A program made the position numbers and the translations under genes. Positions 33,414 through 41,774 of a stretch of 59,391 bases of DNA are shown here, piece after piece. The notes under the pieces are model-generated. The model was not told the origin of the DNA and ran no database searches. It saw nothing but the letters and a program-made list of their open reading frames with translations. How positions within the stretch are numbered: position 1 is the first letter of the stretch; each line of letters begins with the position of its first letter. The DNA is from Atlantibacter sp. RC6 (GTDB taxonomy: Bacteria > Pseudomonadota > Gammaproteobacteria > Enterobacterales > Enterobacteriaceae), in contig NZ_JACHZE010000015.1 in assembly GCF_014193285.1 (NCBI RefSeq), forward strand, positions 1-59,391, in the 5' to 3' direction.

Positions 33414-33773
33414 ATGGCAGACATTAGCAATGGTCCGGTATCAACGCTGCCAGGCCACTCTTGCGGAGTGCCTACCGGCACTAAATGCGATACGCACCCT
33501 GATAGAGATGCTGTTCTCCGCATCCAGGGCGAAACAGATTCGTTTGGTTGTGAATACATCGATATGTGCCAGGAATGCCACGATGAATATCTTCGTGAAT
33601 CACGTGAAGCAGACTATTCAGGGACTTGCGACTGGTGCAAGAAACAAGCCGATCACCTCTACCCTCACCGCGATATAGAAGAAGGTGGCTGCGGTCGCGT
33701 TTATGAAGTGTGTAAACCCTGCATTGATGCTGAGCGCCAGCGCTGGGAAGAAGAAGATAAAGAAAGGTGGTGA
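33414..33773 (+). CDS. Cys-rich zinc-binding phage protein
   Basis: 119 residues with several CxxC-like pairs: MCQECHDEY, TCDWCKKQA and VCKPCIDAE, which should hold zinc. The N-terminus MADISNGPVSTLPGHSCGVPTG is of a type found in many enterobacterial lambdoid prophages. Function unknown. Confidence 0.75.
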   Translation: MADISNGPVSTLPGHSCGVPTGTKCDTHPDRDAVLRIQGETDSFGCEYIDMCQECHDEYLRESREADYSGTCDWCKKQADHLYPHRDIEEGGCGRVYEVCKPCIDAERQRWEEEDKERW

Positions 33774-33776
33774 GAA

Positions 33777-34337
33777 ATGAGTGGAATCAACGAACGCGTA
33801 TCCAATGAACGTCTGGTAAAACCAGAGATTCGCGATAGCAAATACTGGAACGGACTGGAATTTAAATGCGATTTGTATCACGCGGACATGCAGGATTTTT
33901 ACACCTACGCAAACATGTTAACCGGTGCTGATCATCTCGAGCTACAGCAGTACCGCGCCGCCGCTGATAAACCCGTGGCAGTGGTTGATATTCAAAGTGG
34001 GCGCAAAGACGGAAATAAATTTGCCGTTGTTTTCACGCGGGAAGGTCAGGCGTTGCCAGATGATATCTATTACCTTCACGCCGCCCCGCAAGTTACGAGC
34101 GTGCCGGAAATCGGCGAAATCCGCGTCGGCCTTCTTCCCACCATGAATCAGGATGAATACCCTGGACTGGGTGATTGGTGGGTGCAACTGCGCATAGGTG
34201 AGGATTATGACGAGGTATTAGCGCGTGTTTATGGCGCCACGCCGCAGGAGGCTAACAACCGGGCTGAAGCGTTAGCCTGCCGCGCCGCCATGCTCGCAGC
34301 GCCAGTAGTACAGGAAGAGCAAGAAGTAAAAAAGTAG
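33777..34337 (+). CDS. Early-left phage protein, unknown
   Basis: 186 residues. An N-terminal YWNGLEFKCDLYHADMQDFY block is followed by VAVVDIQSGRKDGNKFAVVFTREGQ and an acidic end. The segment REGQALPDDIYYLHAAPQ resembles the C-terminal ends of Ea22-like proteins. Starts 3 nt after the zinc-binding gene. Confidence 0.68.
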   Translation: MSGINERVSNERLVKPEIRDSKYWNGLEFKCDLYHADMQDFYTYANMLTGADHLELQQYRAAADKPVAVVDIQSGRKDGNKFAVVFTREGQALPDDIYYLHAAPQVTSVPEIGEIRVGLLPTMNQDEYPGLGDWWVQLRIGEDYDEVLARVYGATPQEANNRAEALACRAAMLAAPVVQEEQEVKK

Positions 34338-34434
34338 ATCACTGTGGTATTTGTTTTGACTGGGCCCGCAATGGTTGCGGGACCTGTGTTTTTAAAGAGT
34401 GACCGGGTGCAGCCGGTAATGTGGAGAGTAACCC

Positions 34435-34662
34435 ATGAGCGATCGTTTCCTGACTGATGAGGAGCTGGCAGAGGCTACTGGATCACCACAGAAGTCTCTG
34501 CAGAAAGAGGTGCTTGAACTCAATGGGATTTATTTCATTGAGAGACGGGACGGTTCAATCAAAACCACCTGGTACCATATCAATCACCCAATTCACCGGC
34601 TCGTACCACCAGCAGGGTTCCCGCCCTCTAAGGGCATGAACTTTGACGCTATAGAGAGTTGA
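34435..34662 (+). CDS. DUF4224 protein, excisionase-position
   Basis: 75 residues. FLTDEELAEATGSPQKSLQKEVLELNGI matches DUF4224, small winged-helix-like proteins found directly before lambdoid integrases and probably serving as excisionase or regulator. GGAGAG lies before the ATG. It ends 1 nt before integrase. Confidence 0.82.
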   Translation: MSDRFLTDEELAEATGSPQKSLQKEVLELNGIYFIERRDGSIKTTWYHINHPIHRLVPPAGFPPSKGMNFDAIES

Positions 34663-34663
34663 T

Positions 34664-35653
34664 ATGGGACGCAAACGCGCACCGGGTAATGAATGGATGC
34701 CGAAGGGCGTATTCTTTCGCCCTTCTGGCTATTACTGGAAGCCTGGAGGATCCACAGAAAAACTAGCTCCTGCAGATGCCACAAAAGCTGAGGTATGGGT
34801 GGCATATGAGAAAGTGATAGAGGGGCGTAAAAATTGTTTTATGTTTAAGCACCTCTGGAAGAAGTTTTTGGCGAGTGCTGATTTTGCAGACCTGGCGCCA
34901 CGTACTCAAAAAGACTATCACGCCCATGAAAAGTATATCCTTGCGGTGTTTGGGGAGGCCGAGGCAAAATCCATTAAACCGGAACACATCAGGCGTTACA
35001 TGGACGCCAGAGGTAAACGTAGCCGCGTTCAGGCGAATCACGAACATAGCTCGATGTCTCGAGTTTACCGATGGGGTTTTCAGCGAGGCTATGTGCCAGG
35101 CAATCCCTGTGTCGGTGTTGATAAATATCCCAAACCTCAGAGGGATCGCTACATAACTGATGACGAATATATTGCCATCTACAACCATGCATCTGATCCG
35201 GTTAAAGCCGCGATGGAAATTGCTTATTTATGCGCGGCAAGGGTTTCCGATGTTCTGAAAATGAACTGGAATCAAATTATGGATAAAGGAATTTTTATTC
35301 AACAGGGCAAGAATGGAGTTAAACAAATTAAGGTCTGGTCGGATCGGCTTCGGGATGCAGTAGAACTCTGCAGGGAATGGGGAGAGGAAGGGCCTGTTAT
35401 TAGAACGATGTATGGGGAGCGATATTCCTACAAAGGTTTCAACGAAGCTTGGAGGAAAGCTAGAACGGCTGCATCAGAATATCTTGGAGTGCCACTTGAC
35501 TGCACGTTTCACGACCTGAAAGCGAAAGGTATCTCTGATTATGAAGGTTCCAGCAGGGATAAACAGCAGTTTAGTGGCCATAAAACGGAATCACAGGTTC
35601 TTGTATATGACAGAAAAATCAAAATAACCCCGACATTAAATAAAAAAAGATGA
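34664..35653 (+). CDS. int: Prophage tyrosine integrase
   Basis: 329 residues. An N-terminal arm-binding part, core-binding domain (60-150) and catalytic domain follow. Visible catalytic residues are Arg193 (CAARVSDVL), Lys216, His283, His306 (FSGHKTES) and Tyr315. The box II motif is HDLKAKG, so Lys286 replaces the usual Arg; this looks normal for the DUF4224-linked integrase family. It lies nearest the tRNA-Ser, which is the probable attachment site. Confidence 0.93.
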   Translation: MGRKRAPGNEWMPKGVFFRPSGYYWKPGGSTEKLAPADATKAEVWVAYEKVIEGRKNCFMFKHLWKKFLASADFADLAPRTQKDYHAHEKYILAVFGEAEAKSIKPEHIRRYMDARGKRSRVQANHEHSSMSRVYRWGFQRGYVPGNPCVGVDKYPKPQRDRYITDDEYIAIYNHASDPVKAAMEIAYLCAARVSDVLKMNWNQIMDKGIFIQQGKNGVKQIKVWSDRLRDAVELCREWGEEGPVIRTMYGERYSYKGFNEAWRKARTAASEYLGVPLDCTFHDLKAKGISDYEGSSRDKQQFSGHKTESQVLVYDRKIKITPTLNKKR

Positions 35654-35683
35654 TATAACGCCATTAAGGGGCGTTATCCATTT

Positions 35684-36484
35684 TTATTGAAAATACTCAG
35701 GGTGAATTTTTTTTAACGCTTCGAAAAAAGCCGCGATATCATCAGGGTTTTTATCATCATGCAACCATGAATCACAATCCGCAATAACTTTCAGCCTTGC
35801 TTGTCCATTTACAAGCGAGGCATTACCCCGACCGCTTTTATCTATTGGCTTATGATGAAGATTGGCTATGAAATTTCTAATCTTAACTGGCTGCCCAGAT
35901 TTTTTTGTTGCTTCATAGTCGAAAAATTTTACATCTTTAGCCAAAGGTGTAACCGCTGGGTTTATATGAAAATAATGCTTGCATTCTTCAATATCATTTT
36001 TAATTCCTTTATATGATAAATACTTTCCTGTATTGATATAATCATGCCAAGTCTTGAGGAATTTTAAGCAGTCTTTCTTCTGATAATAAATTAGAAATCC
36101 AGCATTTTTTTCATCAGTAAGATATCTAGTAACTAACTGTAACATACCCTCAAAAACACCACTATTTGAGTTTCCCCGTTTCGCTTCAGCTAACCAATAA
36201 AAATTTTTCGTTGCATCTCTTACAGTCAGATCTACATCACCATTTGATTTAGTCTGCTCAGTAGCGTCGTAGCCCTTTGCTCTGAGGTATAAGGCCAAAA
36301 GATTTGTTATTTTGTCCTCATCCTCGCAATAATATTTATCTGCACTTTTCTCAATATCTGAAATTGCGCTTGAGATGTTATTATATAAGGCTGTAACAAA
36401 ATTATCCTCATTGAAAGCAGTTAATGTTGCTGCTAAAGAGGCTTTTTGCTCAGGCGAAACGTTTAATATGTTATTGTTCGACAT
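35684..36484 (-). CDS. PD-(D/E)XK-like nuclease, third gene of accessory operon
   Basis: 266 residues. Residues 82-102 fit a PD-(D/E)XK nuclease core: GDVDLTV (Asp85) then WLAEAKRG (Glu100, Lys102), with an upstream acidic helix (CEDEDKITNLL) that could supply another Glu. The start overlaps the previous stop by 14 nt. Codon use is AT-rich like the two upstream genes and unlike the prophage. The nuclease call rests on the motif alone. As effector of a defence operon it would cut foreign or host DNA. Confidence 0.75.
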   Translation of the reverse strand: MSNNNILNVSPEQKASLAATLTAFNEDNFVTALYNNISSAISDIEKSADKYYCEDEDKITNLLALYLRAKGYDATEQTKSNGDVDLTVRDATKNFYWLAEAKRGNSNSGVFEGMLQLVTRYLTDEKNAGFLIYYQKKDCLKFLKTWHDYINTGKYLSYKGIKNDIEECKHYFHINPAVTPLAKDVKFFDYEATKKSGQPVKIRNFIANLHHKPIDKSGRGNASLVNGQARLKVIADCDSWLHDDKNPDDIAAFFEALKKIHPEYFQ

Positions 36485-36905
36485 TTAGTTTGCAATAAAA
36501 TGAAATGTTTTTATCATCGAAATATTCAATTTCGCGCCCCGTTTTCAAACTTACTGGTACTTTGCCATTTATCAAAGCATTAAAATAGGCTTCACTTGTT
36601 ATTTGATGTTCCTCACTGTCCTGATCGTAGTAGCAGTAAGTTATCTTAAATAATCGAGAATGAGCACCACAAAAATACTTAACAATATTTAAAAGTTGCT
36701 CATCATTTCTACAGCGCGAGGCTTCACGCAATCTTGTTATAGGATAATAAGAAATGTGACGATGATCATTAATATAATCAATAACATTGTAAAAATTTAC
36801 AATAGTGTCCGGAGGTAAAATCAAGCTGATTTCATCGATCAGTTTTTTTTGCTGTTCGATAAGCATATTTAATTCCCGTTCTTTTTTATGCTCTAGCGAT
36901 GACAT
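36471..36905 (-). CDS. Accessory operon gene 2, unknown
   Basis: 144 residues. An N-terminal helix (EHKKERELNMLIEQQKKLIDE) is followed by a domain with ISYYPITRLREASRCRNDEQLL and a beta-rich end (HQITSEAYFNALINGKVPV). The REASRCRNDEQLLNIV part could be a small winged helix. It overlaps both neighbours (20 and 14 nt), so the three proteins are made together. No known family recognised. Confidence 0.72.
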   Translation of the reverse strand: MSSLEHKKERELNMLIEQQKKLIDEISLILPPDTIVNFYNVIDYINDHRHISYYPITRLREASRCRNDEQLLNIVKYFCGAHSRLFKITYCYYDQDSEEHQITSEAYFNALINGKVPVSLKTGREIEYFDDKNISFYCKLNVEQ

Positions 36906-37947
36906 CGTCGATTAACCCGTTGAGAGTTATTGTATCCGCAGGAAAATCAATATAAAAATCCTCACAGAACTTATTATCTAACCAAGATTTTTTATTTGGA
37001 TCAATACCAACCTCTGTGAAATCATCTCCTGTGCCTTTGAATCTGACGGCAATCATTCGAGGAGAGTATATCTCTTTCCTCTTTTTATTTTCTACTGTGA
37101 CATCTCTTGCTTCAAAACTCGGATCACTACGGCCAACCATATTTGCATCTGAGCCAGTACTATCTCCGACATAGACTATTTGCACCGCCCGACCAAACTT
37201 TCTGTCAGTCAAAATGCTTTTGATGGCATTATAAAAGTTCAGTGAATTAAACTGAATATTAACACCAGCAATTTGTAATAAGTCGATGAAAGCATTTCTT
37301 GTACCAGTTAAGGCCTTAGAACCCTCTCTTTTGCCAAGGTTGCGTGGTATACGGTACTCAATGCGTTTCTTTTTTTTCGGAACAAAAACTGTTGTAAAAA
37401 ATTGATAAGGTACGTTAGATGGGGTTGAGTTTTTCGCACCTTTAATTTTAACATTGTATAAATATGAAAAAATAAACGCATACCCATCGCCAGTGTCTAA
37501 GCACTTTGTTAGATGTGTTCCGGGTGTAACAGTCTTAGTTGTCGTACCATCATAAATCTTAACGGGGTATTTTTGTGCATATTTTTTTTCTGGCACTGCT
37601 GTTTTAAATACATGCTGGATTTTTTTATGAAACCCCACAGTCTGACTACTATCGATAGAATAAACATGGCTACCGGCAATATTTATTCTGTCAATCATCA
37701 ATGACAATGATTTTAAATCGGCATTAGGGAATGATGCAGATGGGACATTAATAACTTCTTCAATCGACTGTAATGCAGCATCCATACCTCTTTTTAATGG
37801 AGGAAACCCATACACAGTTGAAATCTGGCTCAAGTATGCATACATATCTGCTTGATCGAGAGCTTTAAGTAGATCTGATAGGCTATGAGAAGCAGATTTT
37901 GTAGCGTGTGACATTTGAGCTACAGCAGTATTAAGATTATTAGCCAT
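36886..37947 (-). CDS. Accessory operon gene 1, unknown
   Basis: About 353 residues from ATG 37947 (MANNLNTAVAQMSHATKS); in-frame starts exist at 37959 and GTG 37983, none with a strong ribosome site. The N-terminal 110 residues are helical; then an alpha-beta domain with VPYQFFTTVFVPKKKKRIEYR and VQIVYVGDSTGSDANMVGR. Very AT-rich. It is the first gene of a three-gene operon between integrase and tRNA-Ser. No family recognised; a sensor or partner role for the downstream nuclease is inferred. Confidence 0.72.
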   Translation of the reverse strand: MANNLNTAVAQMSHATKSASHSLSDLLKALDQADMYAYLSQISTVYGFPPLKRGMDAALQSIEEVINVPSASFPNADLKSLSLMIDRINIAGSHVYSIDSSQTVGFHKKIQHVFKTAVPEKKYAQKYPVKIYDGTTTKTVTPGTHLTKCLDTGDGYAFIFSYLYNVKIKGAKNSTPSNVPYQFFTTVFVPKKKKRIEYRIPRNLGKREGSKALTGTRNAFIDLLQIAGVNIQFNSLNFYNAIKSILTDRKFGRAVQIVYVGDSTGSDANMVGRSDPSFEARDVTVENKKRKEIYSPRMIAVRFKGTGDDFTEVGIDPNKKSWLDNKFCEDFYIDFPADTITLNGLIDDVIARA

Positions 37948-38090
37948 GTTGCCATCCATAACATAGATTTTGTGTTTTTTCACGAAAATCAGAATATGCC
38001 GAACGGAATGAAATGGCTATATTTTTTCTCTCAAAATTTTCTCATCGCGAGTTCGGTCACAGACACAATCAAGTGTAAGTGCTTGAATAG

Positions 38091-38180
38091 TGGCGGAGAG
38101 AGGGGGATTTGAACCCCCGGTAGAGTTGCCCCTACTCCGGTTTTCGAGACCGGTCCGTTCAGCCGCTCCGGCATCTCTCC
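38091..38180 (-). tRNA. serU: tRNA-Ser (CGA)
   Basis: 90 nt including encoded CCA. Anticodon loop CTCGAAA gives anticodon CGA, reading UCG. The long variable arm typical of tRNA-Ser is present. The sequence matches E. coli serU. Its 3' end faces the prophage and is the probable attachment target. Confidence 0.95.
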
Positions 38181-38274
38181 GTTTTGAACGGTTGCCATGA
38201 TGCCAGGTTATTTGGCATTTTAATAGTCCTTGCCCTTTCGATTTTGTTCAAATGACGACTTTGCGAGCAGATAG

Positions 38275-39066
38275 ATGATTAAGTGGCCGTGGAAAGCGAA
38301 TGAATCCACCTCGACAACGCCTCTTCCCTGGGATGACGCGTTCACCATTCCCGTTTTGGCGGGCTTCACTCCAGGGGAACAGCAAAAGCTCATCCGCCTG
38401 GCTGAACGTTTTCTTCAGCAGAAACGGCTGGTCGCGCTGCAAGGTTTTGAACTCGACGAACTGAAATCCGCGCGTATCGCCCTTCTTTTTTGCCTGCCGG
38501 TGATGGAACTTGGGATTGAATGGCTGGATGGCTTCCATGAAGTGCTGATTTATCCGGCACCCTTTGTGGTAGATGATGAGTGGGAAGACGATATTGGCCT
38601 GGTCCACAACCAGCGCAGCGTACAATCGGGGCAAAGCTGGCAGCAGGGGCCGATTATTCTCAACTGGCTGGATATCCACGACTCCTTTGATGCATCAGGC
38701 TTCAATCTTATTGTCCATGAGGTTGCCCATAAACTGGATATGCGTAATGGCGATCGTGCCAGCGGCGTACCCTTTATCGCGCTGCGCGATGTAGCGGGTT
38801 GGGAGCACGATCTCCACGCCGCGATGAGTAATATTCAGGATGAAATCGATCTGGTAGGCGAAAACGCCGCCAGTATCGACGCCTACGCCGCAACCGACCC
38901 GGCGGAATGTTTTGCGGTGTTGTCAGAGTATTTCTTTAGCGCGCCGCAGTTGTTCGCTCCGCGCTTTCCGTCGCTGTGGCAACGCTTCAGCCAGTTTTAC
39001 GGTCAGGATCCCTTAAAACGTCTTTATTCAGGCGAAACGGATCCCTGGGCGGCTAAGGTACACTAA
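38275..39066 (+). CDS. mtfA: MtfA, zinc peptidase and Mlc-binding protein
   Basis: 263 residues (E. coli 265). The zinc site is HEVAHKLD (His148, Glu149, His152) with a later Glu in the [16 protein letters not shown] region. MtfA binds and sequesters the glucose repressor Mlc, derepressing ptsG, and has aminopeptidase activity. It follows serU as in E. coli. Confidence 0.95.
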   Translation: MIKWPWKANESTSTTPLPWDDAFTIPVLAGFTPGEQQKLIRLAERFLQQKRLVALQGFELDELKSARIALLFCLPVMELGIEWLDGFHEVLIYPAPFVVDDEWEDDIGLVHNQRSVQSGQSWQQGPIILNWLDIHDSFDASGFNLIVHEVAHKLDMRNGDRASGVPFIALRDVAGWEHDLHAAMSNIQDEIDLVGENAASIDAYAATDPAECFAVLSEYFFSAPQLFAPRFPSLWQRFSQFYGQDPLKRLYSGETDPWAAKVH

Positions 39067-39166
39067 ACTGGCAAAATGGTGCGAAAACAGCCAATTGAAT
39101 CAAGGCATTAAATTTTGCATTGACACAAATTGGGCTCGCTATTACTATGCGACCCGTTCACACGAT

Positions 39167-39242
39167 TCCTCTGTAGTTCAGTCGGTAGAACGGCGGACTG
39201 TTAATCCGTATGTCACTGGTTCGAGTCCAGTCAGAGGAGCCA
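39167..39242 (+). tRNA. tRNA-Asn (GUU), copy 1
   Basis: 76 nt with CCA; anticodon GTT in ACTGTTAATC. Promoter TTGACA (39120-39125), 17 nt, TACTAT (39143-39148), G+C-rich discriminator, typical of stable RNA genes. Identical to three further copies in this window. Confidence 0.97.
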
Positions 39243-39251
39243 AATTCCAGG

Positions 39252-39285
39252 AAGCCCGCTTAAGGAAACTTAAGCGGGCTTTTTA
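39252..39285 (+). terminator. Terminator of tRNA-Asn copy 1
   Basis: AAGCCCGCTTAAG-GAAA-CTTAAGCGGGCTT with a T-run. The same terminator follows copy 2. Confidence 0.9.
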
Positions 39286-39298
39286 ATTTTTGGCACCT

Positions 39299-40249
39299 TT
39301 ATATCTGATAATCAATGACCACTTCGTCGCTTTCCAAAGCCTGACGCTTAATCTCATCCACCGACAGCGCCGAATTACATAACTCGATAAAGCGCCAGAC
39401 GTAGTTGCGCTGTAGCTGGCCGCGCTTCAAACCTAACCAGACGGTATTGGCATCAAACAGATGGCGCACATCCAGCCTGACCAGTTGCCCGCTGTCATGC
39501 TCGCCGCTCGCCTGCTCCGCCACAATCCCGATGCCAAGCCCCAGTTCAACATAGGTTTTGATCACGTCAGAATCCTGCGCGCTCAGCACGATATCGGGCA
39601 CGATACCTTTACGGGCAAAGGCCTCATCGATGCGTGAGCGGCCGGTGATCCCCTGCCGGTAGGTGATAAGCGGCCAGCGGCCCAGCTCGTCAAGGGTAAC
39701 CGGCACGGCGTGTAAAAGCGCATGCCCAGCGGGGACCAGCAGGCTGTGCGACCAGCGGAACCACGGATAGGCCACCAGCAGCGGATCGTTGCTCAACCGC
39801 TCGCTGGCGATACCAATATCCGCCGTGCCGTTTTCCAGCAGGGTTTCGATTTCTTGCGGTGTGCCCTGAATCAGTTCCAGCCGTACTTCGGGAAATAGCG
39901 CGCGAAAAGATTTAATTACCGCCGGCAGGCTATACCGCGCCTGGGTGTGCGTGGTAGCGATGGTCAGAATACCGCTGGTATCGTTGGAGAACAGATCCGC
40001 CAGACGGCGAACATTACTGGCTTCATTCAGAATACGTTCGGCAATGACCAGCAGCGCTTTGCCCGGCTCCGTCATGCCCAACAAACGCTTACCGCGCCGA
40101 ATAAAAATTTCGATACCCAGCTCGTCTTCCAGCTCGCGTATGTGGCGGCTGACGCCGGATTGCGAGGTGTAGAGCATACTGGCGACTTCAGTCAGGTTGT
40201 AATCCCGCTTCGCCGCCTCGCGGATAATTTTGAGTTGCTGAAAATTCAT
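39299..40249 (-). CDS. cbl: Cbl, LysR-type regulator of sulfur genes
   Basis: 316 residues from ATG 40249 (MNFQQLKIIREAAKRDYNLTEVA), same length as E. coli Cbl. An N-terminal winged helix (SQSGVSRHIRELEDELG) is followed by the effector domain. It activates genes for sulfonate use (ssu, tau) when sulfate is short and is related to CysB. It lies downstream of nac on the same strand; the 101-nt gap suggests read-through or Nac control. Confidence 0.95.
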   Translation of the reverse strand: MNFQQLKIIREAAKRDYNLTEVASMLYTSQSGVSRHIRELEDELGIEIFIRRGKRLLGMTEPGKALLVIAERILNEASNVRRLADLFSNDTSGILTIATTHTQARYSLPAVIKSFRALFPEVRLELIQGTPQEIETLLENGTADIGIASERLSNDPLLVAYPWFRWSHSLLVPAGHALLHAVPVTLDELGRWPLITYRQGITGRSRIDEAFARKGIVPDIVLSAQDSDVIKTYVELGLGIGIVAEQASGEHDSGQLVRLDVRHLFDANTVWLGLKRGQLQRNYVWRFIELCNSALSVDEIKRQALESDEVVIDYQI

Positions 40250-40350
40250 AATGTCCCCAGAAGCATTCTGATATAACGCTATTGTTAAAGTCAGTGCTTC
40301 TGCATAACAAATAATAAAAACCAGCAACTTATTCTTTTCTGGAATATGGC

Positions 40351-41268
40351 CTAGCTGACCAGCAACAGCTCACGACCCTCCATCGCAGGACGTGAAATCA
40401 GCGACATAAGAATTTCTTTTACCGCTTGCGCCTGTGGAGACAGCGACATATGCGCCGAGACGTTCAAAGACAGTGGCAAACTCAGCGACGGGCTGGTAAT
40501 GCGCGCCGTCCAGCCGTTTGCCGCTTGCGCCAACGATCGCGCAGCGGATTCCGGCAATACCGTTACGCCCATGCCACTGGCGATAGCGGCAGTCAGTGTA
40601 GAAGCCGAATCTATTTCGCCAATGATTTTGGCTGTCAGTCGGCGCAACGAAAAGGCTTCGTCAACGCGTTTACGTACCGCGCAGAAATCACGCGGCAGGA
40701 ATAAATTCATCTCCGCCACGCTGGCTAAATCCACTTGCTGCCCCGGGCAATCCCGTGTGCCGACTAAAAACAGCTCCTCTTTCAACAACGGCTGGCTGGC
40801 GATCCCGGCAACCGGCGCGCGATCGTAGAGCACCGCCATATCCAGCTGGCCGCCAAGCAGTTTGTCGTTCAACTGCGCGCCGCTGTTTTCCTGAAGATAA
40901 ACCAGCACGTCCGGCAGTTCATTACGTACCGCCTGCAACAGCGGCATGGTAATCGCCGCGGCGGCGGTTCCCGGTGCAAGGCCGATCGACACATGACCAC
41001 TTAAGGTGTGCCCCACATTATTCACCGCCAGTTGCGCCTGCTCGCACTGGCGCAGAATGGTACGCGCATGGGCATAGAGAATTTTCCCGGCCTCGGTTGG
41101 CGTAACGCCGCGCTTGGTGCGAATAAGCAGTTGCTGATCCATCTCTCCTTCCAGCGTTGCTACCTGCTGGCTCAGTGCCGGTTGAGCGATGTGCAGCACT
41201 TCTGCCGCCTGAGTCAGGCTGCCGATATCAACGATTTTTACGAAATACTTCAGGCGTCTAAGGTTCAT
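40351..41268 (-). CDS. nac: Nac, nitrogen assimilation control regulator
   Basis: 305 residues from ATG 41268 (MNLRRLKYFVKIVDIGSLTQ), the known Nac length. LysR family; helix-turn-helix in HIAQPALSQQVATLE. It connects nitrogen limitation (NtrC and sigma-54) with sigma-70 promoters such as hut, put and ure. A sigma-54 promoter stands upstream. Organisation nac-cbl between tRNA-Asn genes matches Klebsiella and E. coli. Confidence 0.96.
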   Translation of the reverse strand: MNLRRLKYFVKIVDIGSLTQAAEVLHIAQPALSQQVATLEGEMDQQLLIRTKRGVTPTEAGKILYAHARTILRQCEQAQLAVNNVGHTLSGHVSIGLAPGTAAAAITMPLLQAVRNELPDVLVYLQENSGAQLNDKLLGGQLDMAVLYDRAPVAGIASQPLLKEELFLVGTRDCPGQQVDLASVAEMNLFLPRDFCAVRKRVDEAFSLRRLTAKIIGEIDSASTLTAAIASGMGVTVLPESAARSLAQAANGWTARITSPSLSLPLSLNVSAHMSLSPQAQAVKEILMSLISRPAMEGRELLLVS

Positions 41269-41315
41269 ATGGCCCCCTGGAATGAATGACATGAACAAGC
41301 TGGTTACAGGGAATT

Positions 41316-41331
41316 TGCAAGATGCTTGCCA
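41316..41331 (-). promoter_or_regulatory. Sigma-54 promoter of nac
   Basis: Minus strand TGGCAA-GCATC-TTGCA, with GG at -24 and GC at -12 correctly spaced, 48 nt before the nac ATG. NtrC should act from sites farther upstream (41340-41480), where I see no certain site. Confidence 0.88.
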
Positions 41332-41582
41332 GTTTTTTTCATTACAGCAATGGCCTCTTAACCCGCTGGATAATAAGAGAAACTAATCTTTATATGCATT
41401 TTTAGAATGGAATCGTGTTTTACTTCTGCCCCATAAGAGGTAGGGATGCACCATTTGCGAGCGTAGGTAGGCTCAAAGGCGCCAGTTCCCTGATAATCAT
41501 CACGATTCTGCCTACAGGCGACGTTTGCATCGCCAGGCTGCCGGAAAATTCAGCAATCAAAAAGTTTTATGCAAAACAGGCT
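41332..41582. other. Gene-free stretch between nac promoter and tRNA-Asn copy 2
   Basis: About 250 nt without a credible gene; probably NtrC binding sites for nac. A half-site-like TGCACC occurs near 41447. No other structure stands out. Confidence 0.4.
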
Positions 41583-41629
41583 TTGACAAGGCGATCGGCC
41601 CCCGTTAACATGCGCCCCGTTCACACGAT

Positions 41630-41705
41630 TCCTCTGTAGTTCAGTCGGTAGAACGGCGGACTGTTAATCCGTATGTCACTGGTTCGAGTCCAGTCAGAGG
41701 AGCCA
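41630..41705 (+). tRNA. tRNA-Asn (GUU), copy 2
   Basis: 76 nt, identical to copy 1. Promoter TTGACA (41583-41588), 17 nt, TAACAT (41606-41611) and a GCGCCCC discriminator. Terminator at 41715-41748. Confidence 0.97.
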
Positions 41706-41714
41706 AATTCCAGG

Positions 41715-41748
41715 AAGCCCGCTTAAGGAAACTTAAGCGGGCTTTTTA
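41715..41748 (+). terminator. Terminator of tRNA-Asn copy 2
   Basis: Same stem as after copy 1: AAGCCCGCTTAAG-GAAA-CTTAAGCGGGCTT with a T-run. Confidence 0.9.
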
Positions 41749-41774
41749 TTGCAGCCGCTCACCCCGCTGCGGTT

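Larger units (their letters stand above)
1..38180. mobile_element. Lambdoid prophage (left end outside window), probably integrated at tRNA-Ser
   Basis: A contiguous lambda-order gene set (terminase, portal, capsid, tail, lysis, replication, CI/Cro, early-left genes, integrase) fills 1 to about 38 kb. Integrase lies at the right, followed by an AT-rich accessory operon and then the 3' end of a tRNA-Ser gene, a usual attachment target. The tail tip gene is cut by the window edge, so the tail fibre end and the other attachment site are not visible. Every structural gene seen is open, so the prophage may be functional. The tRNA-Ser target is inferred from position; no second att copy is in the window. 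Confidence 0.85.
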
